64,000 nt of DNA from Enterobacter_D sp963521185 (lineage in GTDB: Bacteria > Pseudomonadota > Gammaproteobacteria > Enterobacterales > Enterobacteriaceae). The position numbers were made by a program, and so were the translations under genes. Shown here piece by piece: positions 57,825 through 64,000 of this stretch. The stretch lies in assembly GCA_963521185.1 (NCBI GenBank), contig CAUQTV010000009.1, positions 85,437 to 149,436 of the forward strand, read 5' to 3'. Every line of letters starts with the position of its first letter. The first letter of the stretch is position 1. Under the pieces are notes generated by a model that saw only the letters and a program-made list of their open reading frames with translations, had not been told where the DNA came from and made no database searches.

Positions 57825-58052
57825 ATGAGTATCAAAGATTTCATTCTTATCATTATTTCCAGGCTTGTTGCCGGAACCGGTATGACTATGGGGCTTATAG
57901 GTACGATTTACGCATTCTGGAATATATTTTTTTCGGATGATGCATATCGTTTTCTTTTGGGGGCTGGAGGGGTTCTGGGGGTTTTTGTCGGATATGGTCT
58001 TTATAAATTCGCTATAACCTGTATTTACGATGAGTGGGATCATTATCGATAG
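57825..58052 (+). CDS. Small membrane protein, candidate immunity protein (copy C)
   Basis: 75 residues from the ATG at 57825 with GAGGTGAT upstream; earlier in-frame ATGs overlap copy B. Two hydrophobic segments (IIISRLVAGTGMTMGLIGTI and FLLGAGGVLGVFVGYGLYKF) in the same layout as copies A and B, ending IYDEWDHYR. It is diverged from B although adjacent, so it may guard against a variant effector rather than duplicate B's function. Confidence 0.72.
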   Translation: MSIKDFILIIISRLVAGTGMTMGLIGTIYAFWNIFFSDDAYRFLLGAGGVLGVFVGYGLYKFAITCIYDEWDHYR

Positions 58053-58099
58053 TTGATTTTTTATGTCTGTTCGTTAATTGCTTGCGATCATGAGTAAGT

Positions 58100-58138
58100 T
58101 TTAATCAACTACAGATTATCTTTTTTGTCTTGATTAAA
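58100..58138 (+). promoter_or_regulatory. Inverted repeat upstream of vgrG
   Basis: TTTAATCAA / TTGATTAAA, 9-bp arms with a 21-base AT-rich loop, 24 bases before the vgrG start. Could be an operator or part of a terminator for copy C; no firm role. Confidence 0.4.
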
Positions 58139-58161
58139 CGTTTCGGGGAAGGGTTAATTTA

Positions 58162-60672
58162 ATGGAGAAAATATCAGAGATGATGAAGAAAGAAATTAAT
58201 CGTTACTTATTAAAGATTCCGGCGTGCCCATATCCACTGGATGTAGATAATTTTGAAGGTCTGGAGCAGTTAAGTGTCCTCTATCATTACACTATCCGCT
58301 TCACCAGTGATAACCATGACATCGCGGAAACGACCATTCTAAGCAAACCTGCCACTCTGGAGATGAGTGTTGGAGAGCTACTCTGTCCGGTAGTGGGCAA
58401 GGTTGTACACGGCGTTGTGACGAACTTCAGACGCTTATCTGGCTCCAAAGATCAGGTGAAATACGAAATTATTATTGAGCCATTTCTGGCTCTTCTGAGA
58501 AAACAATTTCGTACACACCGTTTCTTTGTGAATAAATCGGTGCCCGATGTCGTTGAGCAAATATTACAGGAACATGGACTTCAGGGCTGGGAGTATGAGT
58601 TTGCCCTGCGCAACGAATATCCGAAGCGCGAACAGATTAATCAGTATCAGGAAAGTGACCTCGATTTTATTCAGCGTCTGCTGGCCGAGGTGGGGATATT
58701 TTACTTTTTCACGCTTCAGGCTGAAACACAAACTGAAGTCATTCATTTTGCAGACAAGCAAAGCGCCTGGCAGTTTGGCAAAACATTGCCCTTAAACAGC
58801 CCGTCAGGAGCCAGCGACAATGCCGTTTATTCTGTATGGGGCGTAAATGTCAGCCATGAAGTCGTCGAGCGTTCGGTGACGGCCAACGACTACAATCACC
58901 GGGAAGCACAAAAAGTACTGGTTTCTGCGCCAGCTGATATGACCCGGGGTAATGGGGATGGTGTTGTTTATGGTGATGTTTACCACTATCGGCCACGGCA
59001 TCTCGATAATGGCGATAAAATCGATCCGGGTGCAGAAACAGGCAATTTCTGGGCCCGCCTTGAACATGAGCGTTTCCTTTCTGGCCAGACAATCGTTACA
59101 GGCAAAAGTACCGATGTCACCTTGCAGCCTTCTCAGGTATTCAGCATCACTGAAAACGCCATTACTCCGACGTTACCCGTAGCGGCAGAAAATGGTCTGG
59201 TGGTGACCGGAACCGGCTTTTTTGCCAGCCGTAAAGATCCGCTAATGGTGACGTGGCGGGCAATTCCTTATAGCGAAACATGCTGCTGGCGTCCTGCTCC
59301 TGTCCCCCGTCCTGTCGTGACCGGGACGATGGTGGCGCGCATCACCAGTGCAAAAGATAATGATATTTACGCCTGGCAGGATGAGGCTGGTCTCTATCGT
59401 GTGAAATTTGATGCCGATCGCGATGACAAACGTCAGGGCCAGGAAAGCATGCCGGTGCGTCTTGCCAAACCCTATGGCGGCGATAAATACGGATTTCACT
59501 TTCCTCTGATCCAGGGGACCGAAGTGGCCATTGCGTTTCATGAAGGCGATCCAGACCGCCCGTATATAGCCCACGCCCTGCACGACTCCCGACACGTTGA
59601 CCACGTCACTGAAAAGAACAGCACGCGTAATGTGGTGCGCACGGCGGGCCTCAATAAGCTGCGCATGGAAGATAAGCGGGGCGAAGAGCACGTCAAGCTC
59701 AGCACTGAGTTCGGCGGCAAGACGCAATTGAATCTGGGGCATAACGTTGATGCATCGCGGGCATTACGGGGGGAAGGCGCAGAACTACGTACAGACAAAT
59801 GGGTAAGTCTTCGCGGTGGAAAAGGTATTTTACTGAGTGCGGACAGTCAACCTGGCGCGAAAGGAAAAATGCTGGAAATGGATGCCGCTATTAACCAGCT
59901 ACAAAGCGCGCTTCAGACAGTCACTTCACTGGCAAAAAGTGCAAAAGCGTCCGGCGCAATGGATGCAGATATCGATTCACAGCAAAAACTGGGCATGGCT
60001 ATTGATCAACTGAAAGAGGCTGGTTTGCTGGCGACGGCACCGGCGGGAATAGGGATCGTTACGCCACAAAATATTCAGCTTTCAGCAGGACACACGTTGA
60101 CTGCCACCGCCGGTGAAAATGTCGATATGAGCATTGTGAAGCGACTGACGGTGGCGGCGGGTGAAGCAATCAGCTTGTTTGCGCATCGAATGGGAATGAC
60201 GTTGTTCGCTGCGCGGGGAAAGGTTGATATTCAGGCTCAGACGGATGCAATGCGGTTGCAGGCTGAGAAAAAAATGAACATCAACAGTGTGAGTGATGAA
60301 ATTGTGCTTAATGCAGCGCAAGGCATCACGTTAATGAGCACCGGGGGGGCTTATATCAAGATAAAAGATGGCAATATTGAAATTGGTGCACCGGGTAACA
60401 TTGATCTCAAAAGTGCAATGATTAAATGGGGGAGCCCTGGCACCCTTCAGGAATCACTGAAATCAGCATCAATTACCGATCCTGAGTTTCAGAATACGAT
60501 GAACGGAAGTTTTCAAATCGTTAATCAACAGACAAACAAACCGAAGCCCTACATTCCCTACCGTATTGAAACGTCAGATGGGAAAGTTATACGTGGAGAA
60601 ACCGATGAAAATGGTATGACACAGCAGCATTACGGTATCGATGCATCGGATATTAAAATATTTTTTGAATAA
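58162..60672 (+). CDS. vgrG: T6SS spike protein VgrG (TssI) with C-terminal extension
   Basis: 836 residues. gp27-like N-terminal part (LEQLSVLYHYTIRFTS; NQYQESDLDFIQRLLAEVGI), the OB/gp5 region (KVDADRDD-type segment YRVKFDADRDDKRQG; PYGGDKYGFHFPLIQGTEVA), the beta-helix (RTDKWVSLRGGKGILLSADS) and a DUF2345 stretch. Beyond about residue 770 is a ~70-residue extension with KPYIPYRIETSDGKVIRGET, similar to the transthyretin-like domains that dock cargo. GGGGAAGGG is the ribosome binding site. The cargo gene follows after 14 bases. Confidence 0.95.
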   Translation: MEKISEMMKKEINRYLLKIPACPYPLDVDNFEGLEQLSVLYHYTIRFTSDNHDIAETTILSKPATLEMSVGELLCPVVGKVVHGVVTNFRRLSGSKDQVKYEIIIEPFLALLRKQFRTHRFFVNKSVPDVVEQILQEHGLQGWEYEFALRNEYPKREQINQYQESDLDFIQRLLAEVGIFYFFTLQAETQTEVIHFADKQSAWQFGKTLPLNSPSGASDNAVYSVWGVNVSHEVVERSVTANDYNHREAQKVLVSAPADMTRGNGDGVVYGDVYHYRPRHLDNGDKIDPGAETGNFWARLEHERFLSGQTIVTGKSTDVTLQPSQVFSITENAITPTLPVAAENGLVVTGTGFFASRKDPLMVTWRAIPYSETCCWRPAPVPRPVVTGTMVARITSAKDNDIYAWQDEAGLYRVKFDADRDDKRQGQESMPVRLAKPYGGDKYGFHFPLIQGTEVAIAFHEGDPDRPYIAHALHDSRHVDHVTEKNSTRNVVRTAGLNKLRMEDKRGEEHVKLSTEFGGKTQLNLGHNVDASRALRGEGAELRTDKWVSLRGGKGILLSADSQPGAKGKMLEMDAAINQLQSALQTVTSLAKSAKASGAMDADIDSQQKLGMAIDQLKEAGLLATAPAGIGIVTPQNIQLSAGHTLTATAGENVDMSIVKRLTVAAGEAISLFAHRMGMTLFAARGKVDIQAQTDAMRLQAEKKMNINSVSDEIVLNAAQGITLMSTGGAYIKIKDGNIEIGAPGNIDLKSAMIKWGSPGTLQESLKSASITDPEFQNTMNGSFQIVNQQTNKPKPYIPYRIETSDGKVIRGETDENGMTQQHYGIDASDIKIFFE

Positions 60673-60686
60673 AAGGGATTTTTGAT

Positions 60687-63023
60687 ATGAGTGACCAAAC
60701 GGCCTCGGCACCTGCTGCAGAAAATAAGCTTAGTAAAAAAGATAAAAACACAGTTGTTGTTTATCATGCATCATGTCTATGCTATTTCAGGATTGAAACG
60801 CTGGAGTTGATTTTTCTTGATGAGTCGGATGCGACTGCATTCGATGATTTAATGACGCCGCTAAGTATGATTGTGGCAAAACACCATATGGCAAAAAATG
60901 ATTATTCAACGGCGGTTGAAGTTTTTGCGTTAAAAAGGACTGACATTGCAAACAAAGAGGAATTGCCCAAACTGGAAAGTGCTATAGCGGAAGCTGAAAA
61001 CAAACTCAGCAAAGCTGCTAAAGCACTACAAGAACAGATTGGCGACTTTGATGAGCAAAAAGGTTACCCAGAGGTTATTGAGCTTATCCCCTTAGAACCG
61101 CTGAAGAAGGGAATTTATGGCCGCTTTTATTCCTACATCAAAAAAAAGGATTTTGATACTTTTGATAAAAGTGGAAAATTAAATGTTATAAAATTAGATA
61201 TTTTTAGCGATGAGAGCATCTTTAAAAGAGATAAAGATAAAAATATCACCAGCGTTGATGTGAAAGCAATAGTTGATAAACTCAACAAGGCAAAAAAAAC
61301 GATCGACGCTATGCTCAGCAAAAAAAAGAAAGCCGCCGCGAGTATTCATTATGAAACAATATTAACGGACTGGGCAGAAGCGTGGAATGCGCAATATGAA
61401 AAATACAGCAAAGAGGGCACATACATTGATGTAAGTGCTGGCGCGCAATTTTTACGCCTTTCAGCAAATACTGCATATCAAGCCTCATGGGATCCAGACT
61501 CGGGAAAGGGTGCAATAAAGGGCGAAGCCAGCGCAGAACTGGCACTTTTTGCAGGTAAAGTCGATGCAACGTTATACGCACCTGACAGAGTGGGCTGGCA
61601 ATTAAAATGCATTATTAATGACGACAACAAGGAAGCAAACCTGGGAGTATTACGGGCAAAAATTGATACTGGTCTTACCGGCTATGCTGGAGCTTCTGCA
61701 CAAATTGAGGCCAATCTTCAATTTGTGACCAGTGATAATCAACAAAAAATCATGGGGTTGCGTGCTCCGGCTTCTAAGTTCAAAGAACGTCAGTCTGGTG
61801 TCGTCGTTAAAACCGAGGGGGAAGCACCGTTGCCAATGGAAGTTAAGGTTGGCATGTTTGCTGGGATTAAAGCAGGGGGGAAAGTTGGTGGCGCACTACA
61901 GTGGTTAAAACCCTTCCATTCTTTAGTGGAGGAATTGCCCACTATGATAAAAACGATGGGCATTGATGTGGAAACCGCGACGCTGGCCCACAAACTGATC
62001 GGCAAAGGTGGACGCGATGCCGAACTTGGCAAATTCACTGATTTTTGCTCACTGACCTTAAGTGGTGATGTCGAGCTAGGGATAGGTTATTCTGGTGAAT
62101 TTCAGATCATATTCAAAGATGGTCGTTTCAAGTTCCATGTCGCTGCCAGCGCTTGTCTGGGGCCGGGGGCAAAAGGGGACATCAAAGGCGAAATAACACC
62201 CTCCATGTTTATGGAATTTGCAGTGTGGACTATTTATCAATTGCATGGGATAGATTATAAACATTTTAAAATAATCTCAGAAGAAGCATTTAAGGTATTT
62301 ACATACATATTATTGATGGGTGGTAAGGAAAAGTATGAAAAATATTATCATGAGATTTCTGCCGATCTATTAAAGGTGGCTACGGATTTCTCTCATTTCA
62401 TTAAAAAAAATGCAGATGATTTTTCTGATGCCAAAGATACCTCGGAGAAACGAAACAATATTGCACTTTTAATTAATAAAGATCCGGGGCAGATTTATCT
62501 ACTAACTCCCGAAGGAAAAGGTGCTTTATTGCATTTGCTCACCGGGGATGGCGCATACGATCGCATTGATTATAAAAATCAGGGGGACGGTTTTTTACCT
62601 GATACCGGTTATGAAAGGAAAAAAGCCATTCTCTACATCCTTTCCAGTATACAGACAAAGCGGGAATGGCGTAAAGTATTAAGCCGTATAACATCTGATG
62701 GTAGCGTGATTCCTGCCGCTTCATCATCCGTTTCTGCAGAATTTATCGTGGTTAAGGAAAAAGAAAAAATCATTTGCGACATATTACAGATCGGCTTCGA
62801 CCGTATAGATGAACTGAATGCTGTATTGAATAAACTTGAACTAAATGATTTCAATCAAGTTTACCAGCGATTGAAAGATAAACCTTCCTTTGGCTATCCG
62901 TTTGCACCTAACTGTAGCAAGTCATATCTCATTCATTGTGATGACAATCCTTTTTACCGTTCGCTCTGTTATTTTGTTCCTGAAGATCCGACCATCAAGC
63001 ACAAGCTGGAGCCAATGCAATGA
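60687..63023 (+). CDS. Candidate VgrG-linked T6SS cargo effector (778 residues), unknown activity
   Basis: A large soluble protein without signal peptide. N-terminal ~60 residues (VVVYHASCLCYFRIETLEL) may be the VgrG-binding part; a Lys/Ala-rich coiled coil follows near residues 90-120 and another near 190-220 (KKKKAAASIHYE). The middle (about 245-520) has repeated beta-rich Gly/Ala segments (GEASAELALFAGKVDATLYA; GYAGASAQIEANLQF; SGDVELGIGYSGEFQIIF). No catalytic motif recognised. Placement directly after vgrG and before a lipoprotein joined by ATGA fits an effector-immunity pair. Confidence 0.65.
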   Translation: MSDQTASAPAAENKLSKKDKNTVVVYHASCLCYFRIETLELIFLDESDATAFDDLMTPLSMIVAKHHMAKNDYSTAVEVFALKRTDIANKEELPKLESAIAEAENKLSKAAKALQEQIGDFDEQKGYPEVIELIPLEPLKKGIYGRFYSYIKKKDFDTFDKSGKLNVIKLDIFSDESIFKRDKDKNITSVDVKAIVDKLNKAKKTIDAMLSKKKKAAASIHYETILTDWAEAWNAQYEKYSKEGTYIDVSAGAQFLRLSANTAYQASWDPDSGKGAIKGEASAELALFAGKVDATLYAPDRVGWQLKCIINDDNKEANLGVLRAKIDTGLTGYAGASAQIEANLQFVTSDNQQKIMGLRAPASKFKERQSGVVVKTEGEAPLPMEVKVGMFAGIKAGGKVGGALQWLKPFHSLVEELPTMIKTMGIDVETATLAHKLIGKGGRDAELGKFTDFCSLTLSGDVELGIGYSGEFQIIFKDGRFKFHVAASACLGPGAKGDIKGEITPSMFMEFAVWTIYQLHGIDYKHFKIISEEAFKVFTYILLMGGKEKYEKYYHEISADLLKVATDFSHFIKKNADDFSDAKDTSEKRNNIALLINKDPGQIYLLTPEGKGALLHLLTGDGAYDRIDYKNQGDGFLPDTGYERKKAILYILSSIQTKREWRKVLSRITSDGSVIPAASSSVSAEFIVVKEKEKIICDILQIGFDRIDELNAVLNKLELNDFNQVYQRLKDKPSFGYPFAPNCSKSYLIHCDDNPFYRSLCYFVPEDPTIKHKLEPMQ

Positions 63024-63991
63024 AAATTAATTACATAGTGTTAATCACTTTGCTGAGTCTTACCGGCTGCGATGACGTTAGCGTCGAAACCACGACGCGT
63101 ACGTTAACACCACAACAAAAAAGTGAAGTACAGCAGCTTATTACCAAAACCAAAGCCGACCTGGTTTTCGTCCAGGGCGGCAAATTCTGGATGGGAGATT
63201 TCTGTTCGCAGATGCGAAACGGCGGGCCTTACTGTTCGTCAGATGAAAATAATAAACCGTTGCATGAGGTCGAGTTGTCGAGCTATTCAATGGGTAAATT
63301 CAAGATCACCCATGAACAGTTTGATGTATATGTAAACGCGACCGGTGTTATCAAAGAGTATACGACAGACCCCATTGATAATAAAATACTTGCCGCTGAG
63401 ACGTACTTCGCTAACAGCCCGGCCATTATCTCATGGACCGAAGCAGACCGCTATTGCGCCTGGTTAAAGCAGGAGTCCGGTATTCCATTTGCGCTGCCAA
63501 CCGAAGCCCAGTGGGAGTATGCCGCCCGTAATCGTGGGGAATATGTGGGGGTTGCTACCGATGATGGTACTTTTCGGGTGAATAAATTAACGGAAAAAGG
63601 TGAGAATTTTGCTAATGAAACCGCCCGACGTGAAGCTGCTAAGCCTTTAGGTATTGAATCATTTTATATCCATTTTCCTGTCGATAATTATCCCCCAAAC
63701 CCAATGGGATTATACAATATGGTAGATAATGGCTATGAATGGATGAGCGACTGGTACGATCCCGATTACTATAAAAATTCTCCATTATTAGATCCCAAAG
63801 GACCTGCAAAACCCGTAGTTAAATCTAAATCAGATAATCAGTTTTTAAAAGTATCGAGATCAGACAATTTCCCATATCCAGGGTTTTCTAACAGTCAAAC
63901 TTTTACACGTAATTTCAAAGTACAAGAACCAGATGGTCCGTATGGCACAACTGCCCGCTGTGTCGTCAACAGTACCTCCCCCGTAAAATAA
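63020..63991 (+). CDS. SUMF1/FGE-like periplasmic lipoprotein, candidate immunity protein
   Basis: 323 residues. The lipobox LLSLTGC puts the mature N-terminus at Cys17, with Asp at +2, the inner-membrane retention signal. The rest is a formylglycine-generating-enzyme-like fold (FVQGGKFWMGDF; YSMGKFKITHEQFDVYVNAT; LPTEAQWEYAARNRG; GLYNMVDNGYEWMSDWY). The paired catalytic cysteines of true FGEs are not seen; only ARCVVN near the end remains. It overlaps the effector stop by ATGA. SUMF1-like lipoproteins next to VgrG cargo genes are plausible periplasmic immunity proteins. The window ends nine bases later. Confidence 0.75.
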   Translation: MKINYIVLITLLSLTGCDDVSVETTTRTLTPQQKSEVQQLITKTKADLVFVQGGKFWMGDFCSQMRNGGPYCSSDENNKPLHEVELSSYSMGKFKITHEQFDVYVNATGVIKEYTTDPIDNKILAAETYFANSPAIISWTEADRYCAWLKQESGIPFALPTEAQWEYAARNRGEYVGVATDDGTFRVNKLTEKGENFANETARREAAKPLGIESFYIHFPVDNYPPNPMGLYNMVDNGYEWMSDWYDPDYYKNSPLLDPKGPAKPVVKSKSDNQFLKVSRSDNFPYPGFSNSQTFTRNFKVQEPDGPYGTTARCVVNSTSPVK

Positions 63992-64000
63992 AACAGGAAT

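Overview
This is a chromosomal window from a member of the Enterobacteriaceae, most likely Enterobacter or a close relative. The centre keeps the E. coli-like order ygiN-mdaB-qseC-qseB / ygiW-parC-plsC-ftsP-ygiQ ... dkgA-yqhD / yqhC, yghB, metC, exbB-exbD, yghZ, yghX, yghW, hybOABCDEFG, yghU, and the protein sequences are close to E. coli K-12. The genus is inferred from recall of gene order and the presence of a type VI secretion cluster, not from any database match. No rRNA, tRNA, CRISPR array or insertion sequence was seen.

Layout. (1) 1-1117 is a decayed accessory scar: the start of a RelB/DinJ-type antitoxin running off the left edge, a reading frame broken by an amber codon, a small membrane protein and a truncated XRE helix-turn-helix gene. 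(2) 1118-6562 is a catabolic unit: an AraC-type regulator divergent from a DUF2264 protein, a LacY-type sugar symporter and a GH88 unsaturated glucuronyl hydrolase, probably for uptake and breakdown of lyase-generated uronate oligosaccharides. (3) 6634-29364 is mostly core genome: quinone-redox genes, the QseBC two-component system, topoisomerase IV subunit A, lipid acylation, a cell-division Tat protein, a radical SAM protein, an inserted DASS anion transporter, aldehyde reductases with their regulator, a DedA protein, MetC, and the TonB energisers. A divergent trio of unrecognised genes sits at 25753-27220. (4) 29365-38922 holds a large non-coding stretch, a chemoreceptor behind a sigma-28-type promoter, yghW and the complete hydrogenase-2 operon. 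(5) 38919-42208 holds a FucR-like regulator, a PAS-GGDEF protein, YghU and a thioredoxin-fold protein.

(6) 42723-63991 is a type VI secretion system (T6SS): tssB, tssC, tssK, tssL, an OmpA-family membrane protein split between two frames, hcp, clpV, tssM, an accessory block, vgrG, a 778-residue candidate cargo effector and a SUMF1-like lipoprotein. tssA, tssE, tssF, tssG and tssJ are not in the window; the cluster probably continues past the right edge.

The most interesting part is the accessory block between tssM and vgrG. An intact 213-residue amphipathic, glycine-rich protein (candidate pore-forming effector) is joined by an ATGA overlap to a 75-residue membrane protein, followed by a second 75-residue paralogue. 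Upstream, directly after tssM, lies a truncated copy: only the last ~33 codons of an effector homologue remain, again joined by ATGA to an intact 71-residue paralogue. This looks like an effector-immunity duplication in which the old effector was deleted and its immunity gene kept.
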